From NCBI GenBank assembly GCA_934255435.1, contig CAKQNZ010000016.1, forward strand, positions 1-22,119: DNA of 22,119 nucleotides, read 5' to 3'. Positions 7,679-15,840 of this stretch are shown piece after piece. A program made the position numbers and the translations under genes. The stretch comes from an uncultured Clostridia bacterium. Lineage in GTDB: Bacteria > Bacillota > Clostridia > Peptostreptococcales > Anaerovoracaceae. Within the stretch, counting starts at the first letter, position 1. Every line of letters starts with the position of its first letter. The notes beneath the pieces were generated by a model. The model saw only the letters and a list, made by a program, of their open reading frames with translations, did no database searches and was not told the DNA's origin.

Positions 7679-8968
7679 TTAAATGGAAATATCTTCGCTG
7701 GTGTCGTACCTCAGCTGATCTTCGTAAGTCTCTCTTCTAAGTACGATACGTGCTTTGCCACCCTTTGCAAAGACTACTGCAGGTCTTCCGGCTCTGTTAT
7801 AGTTGCTTGCCATGGAATAGCCGTATGCTCCTGTGGAATACATGATCAGAAGATCTCCGGGCTGCGCTGTATCAGGCAGATCGGTCTGCTGGATCAGGAT
7901 GTCTCCGGATTCGCAGTTCTTGCCTGCCACACAGTATGTCCTGTTCTTAGGTTCTCCCAGCCTGTTTACGATATCGCATTCGTACTCAGCCTGGTAGAGC
8001 GCAGGTCTGATATTGTCGCTCATTCCCCCATCAACGAAGAGATAGTGTTTGGTATCCGTGTCCTTGAGGAATCCTACTGTATATAATGTGGAACCTGCTT
8101 CTCCTGCTATGGAGCGTCCCGGCTCGATCAGCAGTTCATCGATACTGAATTTCTTGTCTTCGAGGAAACTTTCGCAGCTGCGTGCCAGCTGGGCAGCGAT
8201 ATCGCCAAGGTCAACAGGTTTGTCGTCTTCTGTATATCTGATGCCGAAACCGCCTCCTATGCTGAGGCTGCCACAGTGTATACCGGTAGTATCCTGCATT
8301 TCCTTAGTGAAATCCAGCATTATGCTCAGGGCTTCGTTGAATGCAGTGGTCTCTGTTATCTGGGAACCGATGTGGCTGTGGAATCCTCTGAATATGACAT
8401 TGCTGCTGCTGTCTATACATTTCATTATCCTCAGGATCTCGTCTTTTCTCTTTATGGAAATACCGAACTTTGAATCGGAGCCTGATGTCATGATATATTC
8501 ATGAGTGTGTGCTTCGATACCGGGATTGACTCTGAGGAGCGTATCTATACGTCTGTCTGCTTCTGCAGCAAGCTTTGCCAGAAGCACAGCTTCGTCTTCG
8601 TTATCTATGACCACTGTACCGCATCCGTATTCGAGAGCCAGCTCAAGCTCTTCTCCTGACTTGTTGTTGCCGTGAAAATATACGTTTTCCATGGGAAAGC
8701 CCGACTGCATCGCACAGTACAGCTCTCCGCCGCTGACAACGTCCAGGCATGCACCTGCTTCTTTTACTTTTTCATACATAGCTTTGCATGAGAATGCTTT
8801 TGATGCGTATACGACTTTCGTGCTGAATTTATCCGAACGGAAATTGCTTATGGCAGCGTCGAGCTGCTGTTCTATTTTTGATTCATCATAAACTATAAGT
8901 GGCGTACCTGCAGCCTTTGCAAGCTCTGTGCAGACCACGCCTCCGATTTCAAGTACGTTGCTGTTCAT
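7679..8968 (-). CDS. lysA: LysA, diaminopimelate decarboxylase
   Basis: A 429-residue PLP enzyme of the alanine racemase/ornithine decarboxylase fold (type III) that decarboxylates meso-2,6-diaminopimelate to L-lysine. Seen: the PLP lysine K57 in VVYASKAFSCKAM; HSHIGSQI in the barrel; SIGGGFGIRY, the glycine loop holding the PLP phosphate; EPGRSI; the Cys-containing AGKNCESGD active-site loop; and TGAYGYSMASNYN near the C terminus. All match LysA rather than ornithine or arginine decarboxylases. The ATG at 8968 has an AGGAG site. A lysine riboswitch with terminator lies directly upstream, which supports both the product and its repression by lysine. deoC follows in the same transcript. Confidence 0.97.
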   Translation of the reverse strand: MNSNVLEIGGVVCTELAKAAGTPLIVYDESKIEQQLDAAISNFRSDKFSTKVVYASKAFSCKAMYEKVKEAGACLDVVSGGELYCAMQSGFPMENVYFHGNNKSGEELELALEYGCGTVVIDNEDEAVLLAKLAAEADRRIDTLLRVNPGIEAHTHEYIMTSGSDSKFGISIKRKDEILRIMKCIDSSSNVIFRGFHSHIGSQITETTAFNEALSIMLDFTKEMQDTTGIHCGSLSIGGGFGIRYTEDDKPVDLGDIAAQLARSCESFLEDKKFSIDELLIEPGRSIAGEAGSTLYTVGFLKDTDTKHYLFVDGGMSDNIRPALYQAEYECDIVNRLGEPKNRTYCVAGKNCESGDILIQQTDLPDTAQPGDLLIMYSTGAYGYSMASNYNRAGRPAVVFAKGGKARIVLRRETYEDQLRYDTSEDISI

Positions 8969-9010
8969 TGTCTGTTCTCCTGATTTTCTGTATTTTGGTT
9001 ATTACACATT

Positions 9011-9039
9011 AAAAAAGTCAATGAGCATACCTCACTGAC
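9011..9039 (-). terminator. riboswitch-controlled terminator in the lysA leader
   Basis: On the minus strand, GTCAGTGAG (9039-9031) pairs with CTCATTGAC (9025-9017) over 9 bp, including one G-U, around a 5-nt loop. Six U's follow (9016-9011). It lies between the lysine aptamer and the lysA start, 42 bp before the ATG, as expected for a transcription-terminating expression platform. Confidence 0.88.
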
Positions 9040-9063
9040 CTAAATAGCAAAATTTAAGCTTTG

Positions 9064-9228
9064 GCGGATAGCTCAACTGCTTTTGACAAAGCAGACAGTC
9101 ATACGGCTGTTGACCGTATGCCCACCGGGATATCATGCCTGATATGTCCGGTTCGGCGAAGGTACCTCCGGATCAGGTCGATGCCCGCCGGCTATCTGAT
9201 CCATCTTTTGCTCCGCACCTCTATCAAC
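9064..9228 (-). promoter_or_regulatory. lysine riboswitch (L box) aptamer
   Basis: Read on the minus strand, the leader carries the L-box landmarks in order: GATAGAGGTGCG at the 5' side (from 9225), CCTTCGCCGAA (9162-9152), GGGCATACGGTC, CCGTATGACTGTC (to 9094), and closing GAGCTATC (9074-9067). The terminal GATAG and CTATC pair as P1, and the ATACGG/CCGTAT arms form an internal helix. The length of about 165 nt is normal for this class. It sits directly upstream of lysA with an intrinsic terminator behind it, so bound lysine should favour termination. This accounts for most of the otherwise gene-free stretch 8969-9380. Confidence 0.95.
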
Positions 9229-9241
9229 TTGTGCTTAGTTT

Positions 9242-9247
9242 ACTATA
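9242..9247 (-). promoter_or_regulatory. possible -10 element for the lysA-deoC leader
   Basis: The minus strand reads TATAGT at 9247-9242, placing a start near 9235, just before the aptamer begins. No good -35 hexamer lies at 16-18 bp, so the promoter call rests mainly on position. Confidence 0.35.
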
Positions 9248-9325
9248 TTTTCGATGGTATTGCAACCGTTTTGTGTGCTTTAACAAATCTTTTGGTGAAG
9301 GTTATTTGCAGGGCACAAAAACATT

Positions 9326-9354
9326 TTGACAACTGGCATAATGACGTGTATTAT
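9326..9354 (+). promoter_or_regulatory. sigma-A promoter for the M20 amidohydrolase gene
   Basis: TTGACA at 9326-9331 and TATTAT at 9349-9354 are 17 bp apart, one base from full consensus. The predicted start near 9361 leaves a leader of only about 25 nt. It is divergent from the lysA leader. Confidence 0.82.
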
Positions 9355-9386
9355 GAAAAAAGTATAAATATCAGAGGTGTATGAAT

Positions 9387-10529
9387 ATGGATCATCAGGA
9401 ATTACTGACCAGATACAGAAGAGATCTTCACAGGATACCGGAACTGAGCAGAGATCTGCCGAAGACTAAGGCATATATCAAAAATGTACTTTCAGATCTG
9501 GGCTGTGAAGTGTATGACGTAATAGAATCAGGCGTATATGCATATTTCGACAGAGGATGCAGCCAGACGACAGCTTTCCGTGCGGATATGGATGCGCTGC
9601 CGGTAAAAGAAATGAACACTCACGATTATGTTTCGCAGCATGAGGGAAGGATGCATGCATGCGGCCATGACGGGCATATGTCGGTGCTGCTGACGCTGGC
9701 TTCATATGTGAGTGAGACGCAGGAGCTTGGCAGCAATGTGCTCTGTATTTTCCAGCCTGCAGAAGAGACGACCGGCGGAGCAAAGGATATATGCAGTACA
9801 GGCATCTTCGAAAAATACAATGTGACACGTGTTTTCGGACTCCATATGTGGCCATTTACAGAGGCAGGGAATATATCATCAAGGCCCGGAGCACTGATGC
9901 CACGTTCATCGGAGATCACAGTAGAGATCACAGGAAAGTCAAGTCATGCCACAGCACCGGAAAACGGGATAGATTCTCTTTATATGGGAACTTGCTATAT
10001 ACAGCATCTTTATGAAGCTCACCGCAGATTCAAGGAAAAGAAAAAAGCTGATGGCAGGACTGCTCCGGACGAAAAGACGATAATACAGATATGCTGCATG
10101 AACAGCGGTACAGCAAGGAATGTCATACCTGGTTCATGCTCGCTCCTTGGCACTATGCGTGCATTCAGCGATGAGGATTTTGACATACTGGTCGGGATGC
10201 TGGAGGACACGGCAGATGAGATAAGCCGTGAAGGCGGATGCCGTATAACAGCCCAGCACAGTGAAGGCTATCCTCCTGTCATAAATGACAGGAAGCTATA
10301 CAGCGAGATACTGCCAGTGCTGCAGAGCGCAGGCAATTATACAGAGATGGAAAAGCCGCTGATGATATCAGAGGATTACTCTTTCTACGGAAAGCATGCT
10401 GCGTCTGTATTTTTCCTGCTGGGGACAGGTACGGGCATCGCACTCCACAGCGACAACTTCGATTTCGATGAATCTGTGCTGATGAGCGGCTTCAGACTGT
10501 TCTGTTCGCTGATACAGCCAGGCGTCTGA
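9387..10529 (+). CDS. M20-family amidohydrolase (hippurate / N-acyl amino acid hydrolase-like)
   Basis: A 380-residue zinc peptidase-family enzyme that should remove an acyl group from an N-acyl amino acid or related amide. Seen, from the ATG at 9387: RRDLHRIPELS at the N terminus, FRADMDALP at about 64-72, HACGHDGHM with metal ligands Cys92 and His94, FQPAEE with the catalytic Glu, GLHMWP, and GKSSHATAPENGID opening the dimerisation domain. These fit subfamily M20D. Start: GAGGTG at 9374-9379 is well spaced for 9387; the in-frame ATG at 9381 is almost on top of it. There is no signal peptide. Being divergent from lysA, it could be an N-acetyl-diaminopimelate deacetylase, but the same motifs occur in general aminoacylases, so this stays open. 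Confidence 0.85.
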   Translation: MDHQELLTRYRRDLHRIPELSRDLPKTKAYIKNVLSDLGCEVYDVIESGVYAYFDRGCSQTTAFRADMDALPVKEMNTHDYVSQHEGRMHACGHDGHMSVLLTLASYVSETQELGSNVLCIFQPAEETTGGAKDICSTGIFEKYNVTRVFGLHMWPFTEAGNISSRPGALMPRSSEITVEITGKSSHATAPENGIDSLYMGTCYIQHLYEAHRRFKEKKKADGRTAPDEKTIIQICCMNSGTARNVIPGSCSLLGTMRAFSDEDFDILVGMLEDTADEISREGGCRITAQHSEGYPPVINDRKLYSEILPVLQSAGNYTEMEKPLMISEDYSFYGKHAASVFFLLGTGTGIALHSDNFDFDESVLMSGFRLFCSLIQPGV

Positions 10530-10532
10530 CGG

Positions 10533-10561
10533 TTGCATTGCAGAGTTTTGAGATGTATAAT
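10533..10561 (+). promoter_or_regulatory. sigma-A-type promoter for the metF-metH operon
   Basis: TTGCAT at 10533-10538 and TATAAT at 10556-10561 are separated by 17 bp. It begins 4 bp after the M20 hydrolase stop, and its expected start leaves a leader of only about 20-25 nt before metF. There is no room for a SAM or cobalamin riboswitch. Confidence 0.78.
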
Positions 10562-10590
10562 ATAAAATCGGAGTAATTGGAGGCAGCATA

Positions 10591-11469
10591 ATGAAAATAC
10601 CAGAACTATACAATAAGAAAAAACCGGTTTTCTCCATGGAGGTATTCCCGCCAAAGAGAAAATCCAGTCTCGATAAGATATACGATACAGTTGAGAAACT
10701 GACTGTATGCAAGCCGGATTTCATAAGTGTGACATACGGTGCAGGCGGCAATATAGCAGACAACTCGACATGCGAGATCGCATCGACGATAAAGAAGCGT
10801 TTCGGTATAGAGACGATGGCACATCTGACATGTATCAACTCTACAAAAACTGACGTTTCTGAGATGATAAACCGTTTCAGAGAAGCCAAGATAGAGAATG
10901 TGCTTGCGCTCAGAGGCGACATCGTTCCGGGAGAGGACATCAAACGTGAATTCGCACACGCCAACGAGCTTGCTATAGAAGTGCAGCGCAAATGCAGCGA
11001 CGACCTTGAGATCATCGGAGCATGCTATCCTGAGGGACATTATGAGAGCAAATCTCTCGAAGAGGATATACAGAACCTCAAATACAAGATAGGCGCAGGA
11101 GTCAAGGTGCTGGTAAGTCAGCTGTTTTTTGACAACCAGTGCTTTTACAATTTCCTGGGCAGAGCCAGACAGATGGGTATAAATGTACCGGTTTCGGCAG
11201 GTATAATGCCTATCGTCAATGCGAAACAGATAGAGAAGACGGTTGCGCTGAGCGGAGCAAGTCTTCCTCATGATTTCACTAAGATGATAAGTCTGTATGA
11301 GCATGAACCGGACAAGCTGTTCGAGGCAGGTATCGAGTATGCTGTGAAGCAGATAAGAGATCTGATAAAGAGCGGAGTGGACGGCATACATCTTTATATA
11401 ATGAACAATCCCGATGTAGCGCTGAGGATATACGAGGATATCAAGGATCTGCTTCCGGGAAACAGATAA
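10591..11469 (+). CDS. metF: MetF, 5,10-methylenetetrahydrofolate reductase
   Basis: A 292-residue flavin-dependent TIM-barrel enzyme that reduces 5,10-methylene-THF to 5-methyl-THF, the methyl donor for methionine synthase. Seen: FSMEVFPPKR with the catalytic Glu near the N terminus; DFISVTYGAGG; MAHLTCI; NVLALRGDIVPG; ACYPEGHYES; VSQLFFDNQCF; and AGIMPIVNAKQ, all in the usual order. Length matches the bacterial MetF type without the C-terminal regulatory half of eukaryotic enzymes. GGAGG at 10580-10584 serves the ATG at 10591. It is the first gene of the run and ends 1 bp before the MetH reactivation-domain gene. No MetV-like zinc-cysteine partner, common beside MetF in acetogens, is seen here. 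Confidence 0.96.
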   Translation: MKIPELYNKKKPVFSMEVFPPKRKSSLDKIYDTVEKLTVCKPDFISVTYGAGGNIADNSTCEIASTIKKRFGIETMAHLTCINSTKTDVSEMINRFREAKIENVLALRGDIVPGEDIKREFAHANELAIEVQRKCSDDLEIIGACYPEGHYESKSLEEDIQNLKYKIGAGVKVLVSQLFFDNQCFYNFLGRARQMGINVPVSAGIMPIVNAKQIEKTVALSGASLPHDFTKMISLYEHEPDKLFEAGIEYAVKQIRDLIKSGVDGIHLYIMNNPDVALRIYEDIKDLLPGNR

Positions 11470-11470
11470 T

Positions 11471-12118
11471 ATGGATATAGATATTACAGAAAAGATTTCA
11501 AGAAAAGAGTGGCTGGTGTATCTGCAGGTAAACGGCAAGCCCGATCCTGCACTGGAGGCGCAGCTGGATGAAGCGGAGCAGCTGCTGATAAAGAATGCAC
11601 GCCCCAAAGCGGTATATCGTGTGGTGGACAGGTCGGTCATACCGATGAAGGGATTTTCGATACAGAAACATCTTGAAGGGTGTCACCATGTCGCAGTGAT
11701 GGCGCTTACACTTGGCATAGGTATCGATAATCTGATAAAGAAAAAGCAGGTCACTGATATGGCCATGGCGGTCATCCTTGACAGCGGTGCGTCTGTGCTG
11801 GTGGATCAGCTGTGCAATGTATACCAGATGAAGATAGACGAAGAGAACGACGGATTCACTACGGCAAGGTTCAGCCCGGGATACGGTGATTTTCCTGTAC
11901 AGACCCAGAGCACTATCGTACGGCTTGTGGACGGGCAGCGTAAGATCGGGCTCAATGTCAATTCCAACAGTCTGATGATACCGAGAAAGTCAATAACGGC
12001 ACTGATAGGCATATCAGACCATCCTGTCAGCGGCAGACTGGCAACTTGTGGAGAATGTGTGCTCAGAGAAAAATGCACATTGAAGAAAGAAGGTAGATTC
12101 TGTGGAGAAAAAATTTAA
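11471..12118 (+). CDS. stand-alone MetH reactivation-domain protein (AdoMet-binding)
   Basis: A 215-residue protein resembling the C-terminal activation domain of cobalamin-dependent methionine synthase, which binds S-adenosylmethionine and remethylates cobalamin after it oxidises to cob(II)alamin. The signature ARFSPGYGDFP at 132-142 is the AdoMet-binding RxxPGYG motif. The C terminus has four cysteines (193, 196, 202, 211), which in such split proteins may bind a metal or iron-sulfur cluster; that role is inference. It starts 1 bp after metF and overlaps metH by 17 bp. The MetH encoded next lacks this domain, so the two very likely work as a pair. No flavodoxin gene for the electron is adjacent. 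Confidence 0.9.
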   Translation: MDIDITEKISRKEWLVYLQVNGKPDPALEAQLDEAEQLLIKNARPKAVYRVVDRSVIPMKGFSIQKHLEGCHHVAVMALTLGIGIDNLIKKKQVTDMAMAVILDSGASVLVDQLCNVYQMKIDEENDGFTTARFSPGYGDFPVQTQSTIVRLVDGQRKIGLNVNSNSLMIPRKSITALIGISDHPVSGRLATCGECVLREKCTLKKEGRFCGEKI

Positions 12119-14525
12119 CGACAGATTATATATACTTGACGGCGGTATGGGTACGATGCTGCAGAGATCAGGTGCGGGAGCAGGAGAAGACACTGCACGA
12201 TTTGCAGTGATGCACCCGGATATACTCCAGAGCATACACAGACAGTATGTGGAAGCCGGTTCTGACATAATACTGGCAGCAACATTCGGTATCAGCCGTT
12301 TCAAAGAACAGGAACTGGGTATGCCGGCTGAGGAAGCCATAAGTAAAGCACTGGCAGCAGCTGTCGCTGTCAGGGAGGAAGCGGCTGCATCAGGCCGTGA
12401 GGTAAAAGTTGCGCTCGATGTCAGCAATCTGGGTGAACTGCTGGAGCCTATGGGTACGCTGTCCTTCGAAGACGCATATGAAGAATATTCCGAGATAATG
12501 AGACTGGGAGCGGTAAACGGAGCGGATCTTGTCATGATAGAAACGATGACAGATCTTTATGATATGAAGGCGGCTGTGCTGGCAGCGAAAGAAAATACTG
12601 ATCTTCCTGTCATAGTTTCCATGACATTCGAGGCTGACGGCAGGACTTTCACAGGTGTGAGCATCGAGGCTATGGCTCTGACTCTCGAGGGTCTGGGAGT
12701 AGACGCCATGGGTATAAACTGTTCACTTGGTCCTGTTGAGATATTTCCTCTTGCAGAGAAGCTGAGGAGCCTGACAGATACCCCTGTGCTGATAAAGCCT
12801 AATGCAGGTCTGCCTGATCCCGTGACAGGTGAATACGATATAACCTGCGAGCAGTTCGTTGCAAAGATGAAAGATTATGTGGACATAGGCATAAACATGA
12901 TAGGCGGTTGCTGCGGTACGGACCCTGAATATATCAGAGGCCTTGCAGCATACAAGGGTATGAAAAGGCCTTCTGAGGTGAAGAAAGAAAAAAGAGCCAG
13001 AGGGCTGGCAGTATGCAGCGGCAGCAGGACAGTGACGGTGGATCATGTCACCGTCATAGGTGAAAGACTCAATCCTACCGGTAAAAAACGCATGAAACAG
13101 GCTCTGCTCGACGGAGATTTCGACTATATCATGTCCCAGGCTATCGAGCAGATAGATGCAGGGGCAGAGATACTGGACGTCAATGTAGGCGTACCGTCCC
13201 TTGATGACGTCAGAGTCCTTCCGGAAGTAGTCAAGAAGCTGCAGGCGATAACAGACCTTCCGCTGCAGATAGACTCATCGAACCCTGACGCTATAGAGGC
13301 TGCACTGCGTGTATACAACGGCAAGCCGATAGTCAATTCAGTCAACGGTGAAGAAACTGTTATGGAGCGGATACTGCCGATAGTAAAAAAATACGGTGCG
13401 GCTGTCATAGGGCTTACACTGGACGACAACGGTATACCAAAGACTGCCGAGGAGCGTTTTGCAATAGCTGAGCGCATAGCGGACAAAGCGGAGTCTTACG
13501 GGATACCGAGGGAGGACGTTATCATCGACTGTCTGACCCTTACTGTGTCTGCACAGCAGAAGGAAGTCAATGAGACGCTGAGAGCTGTGAAAATGGTAAA
13601 AGAAAAGCTTGGTCTGAGGACAGCGCTGGGCGTTTCCAACGTAAGTTTCGGACTGCCTTTAAGACCCATCGTGAACAGGACATTCTTTACACTTGCCATG
13701 GAATGTGGTCTCGATCTGCCTATCATAAATCCAAACGATGAAGATATGATGGCGTCGCTTTATGCATTCAACGTGCTCAAGAACAGAGACATCAATGCAG
13801 CGGCATACATCGAAAGATATGCCGACAGACAGATAGCATCCATAAGTGCGAAGACAAGTGCTGCCGGAGAAAAAGGTCCGTCAGGCGGAGGTGCACATGA
13901 TATTTTCTACAGCATAGAAAAAGGTCTCAGGAAAGAGACCGTGGATGCTGTAAACGGACTTCTCGAAGAAAACAAAGAGATGACTGTCGTGAACGATTAT
14001 CTGATACCGGCTCTGGACAATGTCGGCAAGGGTTTTGAGAAAGGAACGATATTCCTGCCTCAGATGCTGCAGGCAGCGACGGCTGCGCAGGCAGGCTTCG
14101 ATATCATAAAGGAGCGTCTGGCAGGCAGCGGCAGCGAAAGCGTTTCTCTGGGAGACGTGGTGATAGCTACAGTAAAGGGCGATATACATGATATAGGCAA
14201 GAATATAGTCAAAGTCATAATGGAAAATTACGGCTACAAAATGATCGATCTGGGCAGAGATGTGCCGGTGGAGAAGATCGTAGAAGTGGTCGTTGAGAAA
14301 AACATAAAGCTTGTAGGTCTCAGCGCTCTTATGACTACAACTCTCAAGAGCATGGAGGAGACTATCGCTGCAGTCAAGCAGGCAGCTCCTGACTGCAGAG
14401 TCATGGCAGGTGGTGCGGTACTGACGCCGGACTATGCGAAGCAGATCGGTGCAGACTACTACTGCAAGGATGCTATGAAATCGGTCGAAGCTGCACAGGA
14501 GGTATTTGCTGATGGGCAGGTTTAG
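12102..14525 (+). CDS. metH: MetH, cobalamin-dependent methionine synthase (short form)
   Basis: An 807-residue enzyme that moves the methyl of 5-methyl-THF to homocysteine through cobalamin. Domains: homocysteine S-methyltransferase, about 1-290, with zinc cysteines C207 (GINCSLG), C270 and C271 (GGCCGT); pterin-binding TIM barrel, about 305-560, with IGERLNPTGKKRMKQ; a helical B12 cap, about 600-670; and the B12-binding domain from about 680 with DIHDIG (694-699), whose His696 is the lower cobalt ligand. It stops right after that domain; the AdoMet reactivation domain of the full-length E. coli-type enzyme is absent and supplied by the preceding gene. The start is GTG at 12102 inside that gene, giving MEKKFNDRLYILDGGMGTML. 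Confidence 0.96.
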   Translation: MEKKFNDRLYILDGGMGTMLQRSGAGAGEDTARFAVMHPDILQSIHRQYVEAGSDIILAATFGISRFKEQELGMPAEEAISKALAAAVAVREEAAASGREVKVALDVSNLGELLEPMGTLSFEDAYEEYSEIMRLGAVNGADLVMIETMTDLYDMKAAVLAAKENTDLPVIVSMTFEADGRTFTGVSIEAMALTLEGLGVDAMGINCSLGPVEIFPLAEKLRSLTDTPVLIKPNAGLPDPVTGEYDITCEQFVAKMKDYVDIGINMIGGCCGTDPEYIRGLAAYKGMKRPSEVKKEKRARGLAVCSGSRTVTVDHVTVIGERLNPTGKKRMKQALLDGDFDYIMSQAIEQIDAGAEILDVNVGVPSLDDVRVLPEVVKKLQAITDLPLQIDSSNPDAIEAALRVYNGKPIVNSVNGEETVMERILPIVKKYGAAVIGLTLDDNGIPKTAEERFAIAERIADKAESYGIPREDVIIDCLTLTVSAQQKEVNETLRAVKMVKEKLGLRTALGVSNVSFGLPLRPIVNRTFFTLAMECGLDLPIINPNDEDMMASLYAFNVLKNRDINAAAYIERYADRQIASISAKTSAAGEKGPSGGGAHDIFYSIEKGLRKETVDAVNGLLEENKEMTVVNDYLIPALDNVGKGFEKGTIFLPQMLQAATAAQAGFDIIKERLAGSGSESVSLGDVVIATVKGDIHDIGKNIVKVIMENYGYKMIDLGRDVPVEKIVEVVVEKNIKLVGLSALMTTTLKSMEETIAAVKQAAPDCRVMAGGAVLTPDYAKQIGADYYCKDAMKSVEAAQEVFADGQV

Positions 14526-14964
14526 GATGTGGCTCACTGAGTTGATGAGAGGCAGATATGGCGTGGATCAGCTCAACAGGTTCCTGCTTGTTGTGACGAT
14601 GGTGCTGATAATCATAGATATGTTCACAAGATCACGCATACTGCATTTCGTGACACTGATACTGCTGATATACACATACTCAAGGATGTTTTCCAGGAAC
14701 ATCTCTGCCAGGATGGGAGAAAACCAGAGATTCATGCAGCTTGTGGGAAGGTTCAGAGGCGGCAGAGGAAAAAGCGCTGGAGGAGGTTTTGACAGGCAAG
14801 GCGGCAGAAGCAGCGGTGGATACGGCTTTGGCAGAAGCAGGGATCCGGAACACAAGATCCTCAGATGTCCTGTATGCGGTGAGAAACTCAGAGTACCCCG
14901 CAATGCAGGTAAAATAAGGATAAAGTGTCCGCACTGCGGCGAGCAGTTCACGAAAAAAGTCTGA
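14512..14964 (+). CDS. small membrane protein with C-terminal zinc ribbon
   Basis: A 150-residue protein with two short hydrophobic segments at about 24-38 and 43-58. A glycine/arginine/serine-rich linker (about 80-110) leads to a C-terminal zinc ribbon with CPVC (Cys119, Cys122) and CPHC (Cys139, Cys142). The ribbon spacing CxxC-x16-CxxC can bind one zinc. I do not recognise a named family or function. The start at 14512 is favoured by AGGAGG at 14497-14502; a TTG at 14506 is also in frame. It overlaps the metH end by 14 bp and lies 25 bp before lgt, so it is cotranscribed with both, though neither neighbour explains it. Basic, glycine-rich linkers can contact nucleic acid, which is speculative here. 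Confidence 0.75.
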   Translation: MGRFRMWLTELMRGRYGVDQLNRFLLVVTMVLIIIDMFTRSRILHFVTLILLIYTYSRMFSRNISARMGENQRFMQLVGRFRGGRGKSAGGGFDRQGGRSSGGYGFGRSRDPEHKILRCPVCGEKLRVPRNAGKIRIKCPHCGEQFTKKV

Positions 14965-14989
14965 GATTTTAATGAGGGAGGATCAGTAA

Positions 14990-15751
14990 ATGAGAGGTTT
15001 CCCGGTCCCTGATCCGGTGGCGTTCACTATATTCGGCATAGATATAATGTGGTACGCCATCATGATAACGACAGGAATGGCAGCAGGTGTGCTGCTCAGC
15101 TGCATAAGGGCGCAGAAACACGGCATTACTTCAGAAAAACTTCTGGATATGGTCGTGATAACAGTCCCGGCAGCAGTCATCGGAGCAAGGATCTACTATG
15201 TTGTTTTCAACTGGCATTCATATTCCGGAGATTTCATCAAAATGATAAATATCAGAGGCGGTGGTCTGGCTATACACGGTGGTCTGATATTCGGCACTGC
15301 TGCGGTGCTGATATTATGCCGTGTATGGAAGATAAAGCCCCTTGAGGTCTTCGATCTGATAGCACCGGGCGTAGCTCTGGCTCAGGCCATAGGCAGGTGG
15401 GGCAACTATTTCAACTCAGAGGCTCACGGAGGTCCTACGAGTCTGCCATGGGGCGTCGATATAAATGGTGTGATCTGTCATCCTACATTCCTGTACGAAT
15501 CGATATGGTGTCTGATACTGTGCATAGTATTGATAAAGATCGATAGCAGAAGGAAATTCCAGGGACAGGTGCTGCTGCTTTACTGTATCCTGTATTCCGC
15601 AGAAAGATTTTTCGTGGAGTGGCTCAGGACAGACAGCCTTATGATAGGTCCTTTCAAGCAGGCGCAGATTCTCAGCCTGGCAGTGATAGCTGTCTGCGTG
15701 GTATTTTATATCATAAAGAGATGCAGTGTAGCCGGAAACGATAAAAAATGA
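14990..15751 (+). CDS. lgt: Lgt, phosphatidylglycerol-prolipoprotein diacylglyceryl transferase
   Basis: A 253-residue integral membrane enzyme that transfers diacylglycerol from phosphatidylglycerol to the lipobox cysteine of prolipoproteins, the first step of lipoprotein maturation. Seen: several hydrophobic helices across the whole length, IRGGGLAIHGG (about 88-98, with the conserved His96), and the Lgt signature GRWGNYFNSEAHGG at 135-148. Near the C terminus AERFFVEWLRTDS fits the conserved R-FxxEFxR region. GGGAGG about 9 bp upstream supports the ATG at 14990. It is the last gene of the metF-metH run; ychF follows 89 bp later. It should act on lipoproteins such as that at 17061-17549. 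Confidence 0.96.
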   Translation: MRGFPVPDPVAFTIFGIDIMWYAIMITTGMAAGVLLSCIRAQKHGITSEKLLDMVVITVPAAVIGARIYYVVFNWHSYSGDFIKMINIRGGGLAIHGGLIFGTAAVLILCRVWKIKPLEVFDLIAPGVALAQAIGRWGNYFNSEAHGGPTSLPWGVDINGVICHPTFLYESIWCLILCIVLIKIDSRRKFQGQVLLLYCILYSAERFFVEWLRTDSLMIGPFKQAQILSLAVIAVCVVFYIIKRCSVAGNDKK

Positions 15752-15757
15752 TATAAT
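15752..15757 (+). promoter_or_regulatory. possible -10 element for ychF
   Basis: TATAAT begins directly after the lgt stop, about 80 bp before ychF. The matching -35 position (around 15729-15734) is poor, so transcription may instead continue from the upstream operon. A 6-bp inverted repeat (GCTGCA 15771-15776 with TGCAGC 15784-15789) lies in the leader. Confidence 0.3.
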
Positions 15758-15840
15758 ATATATTGTCTGTGCTGCAGATCATATGCAGCCTGGATATATA
15801 CAGTTATGAAGATAATAAATAACAAGGAGAGATATAAATT

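Noticed and set aside
9061..9384. Open frames of 64 and 107 codons in the lysA/M20 intergenic region
   Set aside because: The plus-strand frames are the complement of the lysine riboswitch and run through the M20 promoter; there is no ribosome binding site or protein-like pattern.
10530..10590. Possible SAM, T-box or cobalamin riboswitch before metF
   Set aside because: The gap is about 60 bp and is filled by a sigma-A-type promoter and the ribosome binding site; no room for an aptamer.
10606..11640. Minus-strand frame of 344 codons opposite metF
   Set aside because: It is antisense to metF and the reactivation-domain gene, with no start signals and a cysteine/tyrosine-rich composition typical of a shadow.
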